Below, piece after piece: positions 8,043 through 15,053 of a stretch of 33,087 nt of DNA. The notes under the pieces were generated by a model, which did no database searches, was not told the origin of the DNA, and saw nothing but the letters and a program-made list of their open reading frames with translations. This DNA comes from Sandaracinaceae bacterium (GTDB lineage Bacteria > Myxococcota_A > Polyangia > Polyangiales > Sandaracinaceae): positions 1-33,087 of the forward strand of contig JAVJQK010000078.1 of NCBI GenBank assembly GCA_040218145.1. Reading direction: 5' to 3'. Both the position numbers and the translations under genes were made by a program. Position 1 is the stretch's first letter. Each line of letters starts with the position of its first letter.

Positions 8043-8605
8043 CAAGAGTTCTCCTTGCGGTAGAGGGCGGCGTAGTAGTCACGGGCGATGCGGCGGCGCA
8101 CCGCCTGCCCGCGCGACTGGTCCGGGGAGTGCAGTAACAGACGCGCGAGGGCGTCGAAGTCGAGGCTCACCCCGCGGCTGTCCGCGAGGTGCACGACGGT
8201 GCGCAGGCGATCGGGCAGCACGGCTCCGTCTGCGCGTAAGAGGGCCTCGAGGCGATCCTCGGTGACCCCGGCTTCGATGAGCGCGCGCCCGAGAGGCCGC
8301 GGCGAGTGTGCGCCCTTCGCGTGGGCGAGGGCCGAGATCAGTGTGGCCCACGCGCGTTCGGCGCGGTCTCTCGCCTCTCCGCCTGCTGGCAGGATGGGCT
8401 CGAGCGAAGAGGCGACGATCCGCCAGAAGGCGGGTGCCGGGAGCTCCAGAGACATCCTGCGGAGTTCCGCGATGTCTCCCGCCGAGAGGAAGGTCTCGTG
8501 TTGGATGGCGTGCGCCAATCGACCGATGATCTCGTGCTGGCGAGGCGGCGCATCCTCGGTCGCATCGGACGCGCGCGCAGGTGTCGTGGAGTCTTCTTGA
8601 GTCAT
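8042..8605 (-). CDS. cse2: Cse2 (Cas11), small Cascade subunit
   Basis: A 187-aa helical protein between cas8e and cas7e, the fixed position of Cse2/CasB, which forms a dimer along the Cascade belly and stabilises the displaced DNA strand. Internal support: FWRIVASSLEP, the ERAWATLISALAHAKGAHSPRPLGRAL block, the RLLARL-like segment near the C-terminus and the ending RRIARDYYAALYRKE, all usual for CasB. The first 30 residues are charged and probably disordered. The ATG at 8603-8605 is chosen for its ATGA overlap with cas8e. No catalytic function is expected. Confidence 0.93.
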   Translation of the reverse strand: MTQEDSTTPARASDATEDAPPRQHEIIGRLAHAIQHETFLSAGDIAELRRMSLELPAPAFWRIVASSLEPILPAGGEARDRAERAWATLISALAHAKGAHSPRPLGRALIEAGVTEDRLEALLRADGAVLPDRLRTVVHLADSRGVSLDFDALARLLLHSPDQSRGQAVRRRIARDYYAALYRKENS

Positions 8606-10134
8606 GAGCTGCTCCGTGCTTCGCACGCCGCGGCTTCGGCCTGCGCAAGCTGTTTGAGGATCCGGTGGCACTTGCCGCGGAAGAGCGAGTCGGCACGGGC
8701 CACCGCCCTGAGCTGCCGCGCGTCGGCGGTCGGTGCGCCCTCGAAGCAGCGATCGAGCTGACGGCGACCGAGATCGCGCAGAAGGCGCTCGAACTCGACC
8801 GCCCGGTCCACCTCGTCCCGGTCCACGTCGTCGAACAATCGAGGAAAGAAGCTGTCGTCAACGTCGCGCTCGAAGGCTTCGAGGAAGGGCTTGGCCCCAT
8901 CGTCGGATAGGTTCAGGTCCCGCTCGTCGCGACCGCCCTGGAGATAGGTGAGCAGAGCCTGGCGCAGCACCTTGCGGCGGAAGTCGCCAATCAGGGCGAC
9001 GCGCGATGAGGAGAGCGCAGCCAGCTGCTCGCGGTGCCCAGGCTGGCCCCACCCCCTCCGGCTGGCGCCGGAGATCGGGATGCGCCGCTCGTGGTAGCCG
9101 TCGGTCGTGCCCTGGCCCCTGATGAGCGCACGTACCACCAGCTCCACCGCCGCGGCTCCATCCGGGTCGAGCGCCGGGCTCGGTTGCCAGTCCCCAGAGA
9201 GCGCCCAGTCATGGATCCGAGCGTAGGTGGGTCCCTGCGCACCCATAGTGAGGCCGGCTCCGTCCTTCTTGCGGATTGGGGTCCACAGGTCCCCCGTGTT
9301 GCCCTTGAGCTCCTGCTCGACTCGGGCGCTCGTCGATGTGCCGAAGCGCGCCTCGAGAGAGGCACCATCGGCGGCGATCCGTACCCGACGGCACACCTCG
9401 ATCACGAAAGGGTCCAGGATATTGAGGGGGCACGGGGGCTTCCCGCCCCACGGCTCGAGCCAGAGCAGCGCGATGCCGCCGTCCGCGTACGGGTAGGACG
9501 CCAGGAGTTCCGGGCGACGCGAGAGCAGGAGCCCGACCTCCCGGGAGAATCGGGGCTCCTCCGTGCAGACCGAAATATCGGGGCGGTTGCCGAGGCCGCC
9601 GTTCATGCGGAAAACGCCGTAGTTCCCGGCTCCGCCGAAACCCTCGAACGTCTGGAGCGCGATGAGGACAAACGCCCAGTCCTGGGGCTGCGCGCTGCCC
9701 ATCTTCGCGCGCTTGACGTCGTGGTTCTTGGCAAGCTGGAGCAGGTCCAGCACGTCGGGCTCACGGGCCGCATTCTTCAGTACATCGAGCGCGCCTTCCG
9801 GCACGGGAGGCTGCATGAACGCCGGTTGCGCGAGGTCCTCCACGACGAGACACCACGGCTCGCGGCTGTCTGTCAGGGCGAGGAGCGCGTCTCGCCACGC
9901 GTCCTCACCCGGCCATGGGGTGCTCGCGCCCGCGCGGTGCATTGCAATCGCCGCGAGCTGGACAGTGAAGGTGTGCCACGGGTGTCCCTGATGAGGTCGC
10001 AACCGCCGCATCACCAGCGGCTCACCTCGCGAGAGTGCGGCGAGGCAGCCTGGCAAGCTAAGCATCTGCGCCTCCTTGCCCACGGTGGCGTGAAACAGCC
10101 GCTCGGTGAGCAGGTCGTGCCTTGTTTCGCTCAA
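8602..10134 (-). CDS. cas8e: Cas8e (Cse1), PAM-recognising large Cascade subunit
   Basis: A 510-aa Cse1/CasA protein that reads the PAM and recruits Cas3. The N-terminal region has the family blocks RLFHATVGKEAQMLSLPGCLAAL and RPHQGHPWHTFTVQLAAIA, then FMQPPVPEG, and later GNYGVFRMNGGLGNRP. The C-terminal four-helix bundle is also present (about residues 370-510). Length matches the family. It starts with a rare TTG (10132-10134) that overlaps the cas3 stop; the overlap and the immediate start of homology make the choice firm, and the weak codon may lower its level relative to the multi-copy subunits. No frame breaks. Confidence 0.95.
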   Translation of the reverse strand: MSETRHDLLTERLFHATVGKEAQMLSLPGCLAALSRGEPLVMRRLRPHQGHPWHTFTVQLAAIAMHRAGASTPWPGEDAWRDALLALTDSREPWCLVVEDLAQPAFMQPPVPEGALDVLKNAAREPDVLDLLQLAKNHDVKRAKMGSAQPQDWAFVLIALQTFEGFGGAGNYGVFRMNGGLGNRPDISVCTEEPRFSREVGLLLSRRPELLASYPYADGGIALLWLEPWGGKPPCPLNILDPFVIEVCRRVRIAADGASLEARFGTSTSARVEQELKGNTGDLWTPIRKKDGAGLTMGAQGPTYARIHDWALSGDWQPSPALDPDGAAAVELVVRALIRGQGTTDGYHERRIPISGASRRGWGQPGHREQLAALSSSRVALIGDFRRKVLRQALLTYLQGGRDERDLNLSDDGAKPFLEAFERDVDDSFFPRLFDDVDRDEVDRAVEFERLLRDLGRRQLDRCFEGAPTADARQLRAVARADSLFRGKCHRILKQLAQAEAAACEARSSS

Positions 10135-12668
10135 TCCATCTTCTCCAATCCGAGCCGCGAGTACGAGAATCGCGCACCGGCCAGGGAGAACGTAAAGGCT
10201 CCCGACTCCGTTGCGTCTGGCTCGGGCTCGACCGCGGCTTCGTCGTCGAGCGAGAGGCCGTGGACCATCCAGTGCGTGAGCTTGAGTTCGGTGATGCGTT
10301 CCCCCAGCGCTGATCGGATCGGCGGTTCGAGCCCGATCCGTCGGTCGTCTTCTCCGAGACGCGTGGGCGTGCGGCGGTCTGACGGAAACCGCGTGTCGAC
10401 GACTGATTTTCTCCAGTCCAGCGCGTTGAGGCCGGCCAACCCCCGGTCCGCCAGCGCCCGCCCCACCACCGCTCGGGCGTGTCGCTCGAACGTCTCGTGC
10501 TGCTTCTCGATGCCCGAGAGCCGGGAGGGGTGGAGTGCACGCTCGACCAGCTCTCGGTTCGCGTCGGGGGTCCGAAACGCCAGTTGCGACTCGACGAGCC
10601 GCCAGGTGGTCTCCAACGCTCGAAGGTCCGGGTAGACGGTCCCGAGACCGTGGGGTCCTCGCGCGCTCCCGTCGGGTTGGACGAGCGGCGTGAGGTCTCG
10701 ACTTTCGGGGGTCAGTACTACCGCTCGTGCTCGCTCAAACCCGGGCGGGCGCGCACGAGCATGGCGGTGGAGCCGTCCCAGACGCTGGAGCAGCACGTCG
10801 ACCGGGCACAGATCGGTCATCAGCCAGTCGGCGCAGAGGTCGAGTGATTGCTGGACGGTCTGGGTTGCGACGGCCACGACCCCACCCGCGCTCGAGCCCT
10901 TGCCGATCGCCGCTTCGATCGCCGCGTCCAACCGAATCCGATCGGGTGTAGCGTAGCGGCTGTGGTGCGGCACCGGGACGCCACCGCACCGAAGCGAGAG
11001 CTCGGGCGCGACCGCCTCCAACGCCCGCTGCGTTTCCAGGCAGTCGCGAACGGTGTTGCGAATGACTAGGACCTTTGCCCCACGCCTCGCGGCGTCGCAA
11101 GCGCGACGAGCGATCTCCGTCGCGTCGTTCGCGATCGGGGTCGCTTCCCATCGGACATCCTTGGGCCGCCCCCCCTCGTTCGGGTACACGACGTGCTCGC
11201 CCGCGGGCTCGACAACGGAGACGCGGGGATAGCGCTCCTCGCTCGCCTCCTCGAACGCGGGGACCGGCAGCTTCAGGACGACCCTCGCGAGCGCGACGCG
11301 GGCTTCGCCCTCCAGCGTTGCGCTCATCAGCAGGGCGTGTCCCCCCGCGGCCACGTGCAGCGCCAGCACGTTCCGGAGCAGATACGTCATGTAGGTGTCG
11401 GAGGCGTGGACCTCGTCGACCACCAGCAGCTGCCGCGTGAGCGCGGTGATCCTCAGGTGTGCGTGTCCTGTCTGTAGCCCCCCCAGGAGGACTTGGTCGA
11501 TCGTGCCGACGACAATGGCGCCGGCGAGGTAGCGCTTGGGGTTCTCAGCTGCCCAGCCGCGGTAGCGCATTCGGCTCACCGGGTCGTCGTTCCACAGAAC
11601 CTCGAATCCCGGCAGGCGCTGGCCGACCTCGTCGTCGACCTGGAGGTAGCCCGGCACGGCGAGCACGACCGGGGGTGCGTCCTCGCCGTAGGTGCGCTGG
11701 ATGAGGCCTCGCATCCGGCGGAAGAGCTGCGTGGCCGCCGTCCGGGTCGGCAGCGCGAAGTACATACCGTCCACCTCGCCGGCGCGATGAAGGCCCAGGA
11801 AGCGCGCGAAAGCCGCCTCCGTCTTGCCCGAGCCGGTGTCCGACTCCAGGAACGTCAGCCCCGGTCCGGACCGCACGGGGAGATCGAGCACGGACCGCTG
11901 CATCGCGTTGGCCGCGAACCCCGCCGCGCGCGCGAAGTCGATGCCTTCGGACAGTCGAGAGCGCGCGAGCTCCGTCGCGATGCCGATCGCATCGAGCGCC
12001 CGGGCCGCCTGAGTCCGGGCGAACCCCAGCCGCGGAGGGTCGCCAGCTTCGCTATAGCGGAAGAAGCGGGTGTCCGAGCCCAGCCAGTCGGCAAGCATGA
12101 CGAGACCCGCGAAGCCGTGCTCCAGTGCGATCGCATCCGGCATTGGCGGGCCGTCCTCGAAGGCTCGCGGCACGAGTTCGCGTAGCCGCTCGAGGAAGTC
12201 CGCGAGACGCGAGAGGGGCTCACCCTCCCAGAGCGACTTGCACTCCGCGGTGGAAACGGCGGCCGGACGGCCATGGTGCGAGATCGCCGCGAACAGGAGG
12301 CCGTACGCAGCGTCACCCCAGGCCGCCAGCGGCGCGAGCACGGCCTGCCCCTCCGAGCTCTGGAGGAGCCAGCTCGCCTCATCCACATGTCCCGCCTGCG
12401 GGAAGCCACCAGTGCCCCTATTCTGGAAGCCCCGGTTCATCTTCCCGAGGTCGTGCAGTGCGGCGAGCACCACCAGCCGCGCCCGGTCGACCGGAGTCAA
12501 GCTCTCGCGCCGGGCCAGGCCTGAGAGACGTGCCCCGAGCAGCGACCGCTCGAGGAGCGCCTCGGCACATGCGGCTACGTCCAGGCAGTGGTCGACGAGC
12601 GGGTGCCACGCCACGGCGACACCTGCGTCGAGACGGAGCTTGCCCCAGACCCCCACTTCCCCCTCCAT
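10131..12668 (-). CDS. cas3: Cas3, HD nuclease-helicase of type I CRISPR interference
   Basis: An 845-aa single-chain Cas3 that nicks and degrades target DNA after recruitment by Cascade. The HD nuclease domain shows WHPLVDHC (His22, His27), the metal-binding HD at 72-73 (ALHDLGK), HHGR at 131-134 and D194 (LADWLGSD). The SF2 helicase follows with Walker A ESDTGSGKTE (275-284), DEVH box (418-421), SAT motif (449-451) and motif VI QRLGRLHRH. All key residues for both activities are present. It is the first gene of the minus-strand cas operon, so the operon promoter should lie just right of 12668. Downstream its stop overlaps cas8e. Confidence 0.97.
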   Translation of the reverse strand: MEGEVGVWGKLRLDAGVAVAWHPLVDHCLDVAACAEALLERSLLGARLSGLARRESLTPVDRARLVVLAALHDLGKMNRGFQNRGTGGFPQAGHVDEASWLLQSSEGQAVLAPLAAWGDAAYGLLFAAISHHGRPAAVSTAECKSLWEGEPLSRLADFLERLRELVPRAFEDGPPMPDAIALEHGFAGLVMLADWLGSDTRFFRYSEAGDPPRLGFARTQAARALDAIGIATELARSRLSEGIDFARAAGFAANAMQRSVLDLPVRSGPGLTFLESDTGSGKTEAAFARFLGLHRAGEVDGMYFALPTRTAATQLFRRMRGLIQRTYGEDAPPVVLAVPGYLQVDDEVGQRLPGFEVLWNDDPVSRMRYRGWAAENPKRYLAGAIVVGTIDQVLLGGLQTGHAHLRITALTRQLLVVDEVHASDTYMTYLLRNVLALHVAAGGHALLMSATLEGEARVALARVVLKLPVPAFEEASEERYPRVSVVEPAGEHVVYPNEGGRPKDVRWEATPIANDATEIARRACDAARRGAKVLVIRNTVRDCLETQRALEAVAPELSLRCGGVPVPHHSRYATPDRIRLDAAIEAAIGKGSSAGGVVAVATQTVQQSLDLCADWLMTDLCPVDVLLQRLGRLHRHARARPPGFERARAVVLTPESRDLTPLVQPDGSARGPHGLGTVYPDLRALETTWRLVESQLAFRTPDANRELVERALHPSRLSGIEKQHETFERHARAVVGRALADRGLAGLNALDWRKSVVDTRFPSDRRTPTRLGEDDRRIGLEPPIRSALGERITELKLTHWMVHGLSLDDEAAVEPEPDATESGAFTFSLAGARFSYSRLGLEKMD

Positions 12669-12878
12669 CGTGAAGTCCGTATCTCACGGTCGGATCGATG
12701 TCGCCAGCCCTTTTGCGGGCAAGAACCGGCCCGTCGAAACTTGCTCGTCGCGCCGTGACCCATCAGCGACGCCGGGATGGTCGCGGTGAGTGCGGGCGCA
12801 GCGCAGGCTCCACCGCTTCGTCGGACGGTGAAGGGTGAAGGCGGCGGGGTCTTGCGGAAGGTTGCTGGAAGGCGAACG
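12669..12878 (-). promoter_or_regulatory. Upstream region of the cas operon
   Basis: These 210 bp precede cas3 and contain no convincing gene. They must hold the cas promoter unless transcription starts further right. I could not identify a clear -10/-35 pair. A short inverted motif TTGCGGGCAA lies at about 12714-12723. Confidence 0.35.
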
Positions 12879-12957
12879 TGTCCTGCCGGTTTGCACCCCC
12901 AAGCGACCTGATTCTCAACTGCCGGTTTGCACCCCCAAGGGACCGCCTGATTTTCAA
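12879..12957. repeat. Two direct repeats of 36-39 bp; candidate orphan transposon end
   Basis: Copies at 12883-12918 and 12919-12957 share CTGCCGGTTTGCACCCCCAA and a following GACC..TGATT.TCAA; the second has a 3-bp insertion. IS21-family termini are known to carry several internal repeats next to a TG tip, and a TGT begins at 12879, so this may be a solo end left after deletion of an element. An operator for the cas operon is the alternative, because it lies about 210 bp upstream of cas3. No transposase gene adjoins it. Confidence 0.5.
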
Positions 12958-13040
12958 ACCAGATGGGACCGGGGGTCGGTCCGATGACGCTGAGCGGAGA
13001 GCGGCTCGCTGTCAGCCTGGGAAGGGCATCGCCCCGGCCT

Positions 13041-13280
13041 CTGGCGATCGTAGTCGGGCATCGAGTGCGAGAGCCGGCTGCGGTTCTCGCCGACGATGGG
13101 GATCGCCTGGCGGCCGTCGGGGGCTCGGATGCGAGTCAGGGAGCCATCGGCGAGCGCGATCTGATAGGTGGTTTGCCCTGTGGTGGTGAGTGCGAGTTGC
13201 CCATCGTCGAGCACCTCCTCGGCGCCGTGGACTCAGAGGACCGTCCCATCCGCGCCGCTGACGGCGGTGACGGCGTCGTC
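13041..13280 (-). pseudogene. Truncated duplicate of the kinase C-terminal (propeller) region
   Basis: This stretch is nearly identical to two pieces of the kinase gene further right. 13047-13213 corresponds to 15531-15697 and 13214-13280 to 15854-15920, so 156 bp (52 codons) are deleted in frame. Encoded segments such as LDDGQLALTTTGQTTY and IPIVGENRSRLSHSMPDY are shared. The copy carries a nonsense change (TGG to TGA, in the VLW codon) and has neither start nor end of the gene. It lies beside the candidate orphan transposon end, suggesting a deletion or rearrangement between duplicated DNA. Flanking bases 12958-13040 and 13281-13330 hold nothing I recognise. Confidence 0.88.
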
Positions 13281-13330
13281 ACATGTGCGCACCGCCACCC
13301 TTGCGCTTGCTTGACCCCAATGGCGATTTG

Positions 13331-13597
13331 CTATGCGTCGATGCGGTGCGTCCAGCGCGGTGTGCCGCTCCTGGACAGGTACCGGACGAGGTCCGGGGTT
13401 CCGTAGAAGCGGGTCTGTGAGCCCTGCCGGTAGGCGAGGGCCGACTTGTCGACCCGAAGCCCTGAGGCGCGCGCCCGCGCGGTAAGCGTGGCGAGAGCGT
13501 CGGCGCGGGAGGCGTCGGTGTTCCTCGCGCCGTTCGCCGCGAAGACCGCGACATTGACCCCCTGGATGTTCACGTGAGCAAGCTGGATCGTCGCCAT
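13331..13597 (-). CDS. 88-aa protein of unknown function, paired with the 70-aa gene
   Basis: A small soluble alpha/beta protein: an N-terminal strand (QLAHVNIQGVNVAVFAAN), a helix rich in Ala and Arg (DALATLTARARASGLRV), and a C-terminal block GTPDLVRYLSRSGTPRWTHRI. No signal peptide, membrane helix or catalytic motif is seen. I recall similar short proteins in diverse bacteria but know of no function. The ATG at 13595-13597 has GAGGAG upstream. It follows the 70-aa gene by 10 bp on the same strand, so the two are almost certainly cotranscribed, divergent from the WYL regulator. A regulated two-component small module, perhaps defence- or stress-linked, is speculation. Confidence 0.75.
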   Translation of the reverse strand: MATIQLAHVNIQGVNVAVFAANGARNTDASRADALATLTARARASGLRVDKSALAYRQGSQTRFYGTPDLVRYLSRSGTPRWTHRIDA

Positions 13598-13607
13598 GAG
13601 CCTCTCC

Positions 13608-13820
13608 TCAGTCGAGGTTGTTCTTCTTGTTGCCGTCGGGGTTGGACGCGGGCGTCCGCTTCCCGCCGACGTTGCGGATGTGGTAGTCGGGGAACTCGCC
13701 GCGCTCGATGCGGTTCGCAAACTCGCCACGGGTCATCTCCTTGCCCGTGTTCGGGTCGCGGAAGCGCTCGTTGCGGCCGCTGTCCGACTCCCTGGTGACT
13801 GTCACTGGCTTCTTCGCCAT
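13608..13820 (-). CDS. 70-aa basic protein of unknown function
   Basis: A compact, highly charged protein beginning MAKKPVTVTRESDSGRNERF, then DPNTGKEMTRGEFANRIERG, and ending in an Asn/Lys-rich tail. The pattern suggests a small folded domain (strand, strand, helix, strand) with no enzymatic motif. From memory, homologues with the layout 'GRN.RF.D..TG..MTR..F...IE.G.Y..YHVR' are common and uncharacterised. It is the first gene of the minus-strand pair. The start at 13820 lies 101 bp from a perfect palindrome that separates it from the divergent WYL gene, so shared control by that regulator is likely. Confidence 0.75.
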   Translation of the reverse strand: MAKKPVTVTRESDSGRNERFRDPNTGKEMTRGEFANRIERGEFPDYHIRNVGGKRTPASNPDGNKKNNLD

Positions 13821-13920
13821 CACTACTCTCCGTTGTGGCCGACGATGCGCCGGTGGGAGAACGATAAGTGGGGCTTGGTCGCTGTCCACGACTCCTCCAT
13901 GGAATCGAACTGAGTTGATC

Positions 13921-13947
13921 CTTGAGGGATCCTATGGATCCCTCAAG
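13921..13947. promoter_or_regulatory. Perfect 12-bp palindrome upstream of the WYL regulator
   Basis: Arms CTTGAGGGATCC (13921-13932) and GGATCCCTCAAG (13936-13947) are exact complements with a 3-bp centre, ending two bases before the GTG start of the WYL gene. Position and symmetry fit an operator for a dimeric regulator that controls its own gene and the divergent small-gene pair. A hairpin in the mRNA that hides the start is the alternative. Confidence 0.65.
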
Positions 13948-13949
13948 CG

Positions 13950-14960
13950 GTGGCGAAAGCGCTCGAAGAATCTGTCCGTGCACCCGCTCGCCGGGCCTTC
14001 CGCCTCATGGATGCGCTCCTGCGCCGCTCGAGGCTCACGGTTAGCGAGGCGCGGGATTTCACCTTGGTCGGACCGGCCCGAACGCGCACGATCATGAGGG
14101 ATCTTGTCGAGGAGGTTGGATGCGCGGAGCTCGCGCCGGGATCGCCCATGCGTGTGCGGCTCTCGGGAATCCGCCGTGGTGTCCCCTCGCACGAGATGGC
14201 GATCGCGGCGTGCTTCGCGGCAACCCTCGCCCCCCTGTTCGAAGGCACCAAGCTCGAGACGGGCATGAGGGAGGGGTTACGGTACGTCGTGGGCGCGAGC
14301 CCCCGGCCGGAGAAGTTCGATCACCTCGAGCGCAAGTTCTTTTTTGTGAGGGGTGGCGGTGAGCCGGCGCTTCCGGGCAACGCGAAGTTCCTCGAGCGCC
14401 TTGCGAAAGCGATTCTCGAACAGCGGAGCGTTGCGCTCACGCATCGCCGGTTTGACGCGGACGGTCCGTCCTCAAAGGCCACCTACCAGCCCCTCTCCAT
14501 CGCGATCTACGACCACCAACTCTACCTCCTCGGGAGGCGCGAATCAGACCAGGCGATCAGGTTGCTGCGATTCTCGCGCATCACCGGGGTGCGGGTTCTG
14601 CGGCGTACCTTCGACTACCCATCGGAGCTCGAGTTCAGCCCACGACAGCTTTTCGCGCAGTCGTTCGGGGTCTACCTGAAGGAGCAAAGCGAGCCCGCCG
14701 AGCCGGTGGAGATCCGTCTTCATCGACGCTGGGGCGGGTACGCGAGGGATCATCGCTGGCACCCGAGCCAATCGGTGGACGTCGGAGACGAGTACGTCAC
14801 GGTGCGTCTCACGGTTCGTCTGTGCCCCGAACTCGTGGGGTGGGTCCTGAGTTTCGGCGACGAGGCTGAGGTGATCTCACCGACGACGCTTCGGCGGGAT
14901 GTCGCGGGTCGCGTACAGAGACTCGCAGCCCTCTACCGTTCCCCGAGCAAGGGCAAATAG
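13950..14960 (+). CDS. WYL-domain transcriptional regulator
   Basis: A 336-aa protein with an N-terminal winged-helix-like domain (about residues 12-75), a WYL domain around 155-220 with the core YQPLSIAIYDHQLYLLGRRE, and a C-terminal WCX-type beta domain (about 252-330, VEIRLHRRW to LAALYRS). Such proteins bind DNA as dimers and respond to small ligands or nucleic acids; many control defence or CRISPR loci. The GTG at 13950 is the first start in the frame; Met20 is another option. The adjoining palindrome and the divergent small-gene pair are the obvious targets, while control of the cas operon 1.3 kb away is possible but unsupported. Confidence 0.9.
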   Translation: MAKALEESVRAPARRAFRLMDALLRRSRLTVSEARDFTLVGPARTRTIMRDLVEEVGCAELAPGSPMRVRLSGIRRGVPSHEMAIAACFAATLAPLFEGTKLETGMREGLRYVVGASPRPEKFDHLERKFFFVRGGGEPALPGNAKFLERLAKAILEQRSVALTHRRFDADGPSSKATYQPLSIAIYDHQLYLLGRRESDQAIRLLRFSRITGVRVLRRTFDYPSELEFSPRQLFAQSFGVYLKEQSEPAEPVEIRLHRRWGGYARDHRWHPSQSVDVGDEYVTVRLTVRLCPELVGWVLSFGDEAEVISPTTLRRDVAGRVQRLAALYRSPSKGK

Positions 14961-15053
14961 GACGGCGCAGGTCGCCCTGCATCGGCGTCCAGACCAGCAG
15001 CGCCCCAGGCCTCGGCGAAGGCAAAGCCCCCGTGCGAACCAGCGCACCCGGTT

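Noticed and set aside
9034-10635. A 533-codon plus-strand frame
   Set aside because: Antisense to cas8e and cas3; no recognisable protein features.
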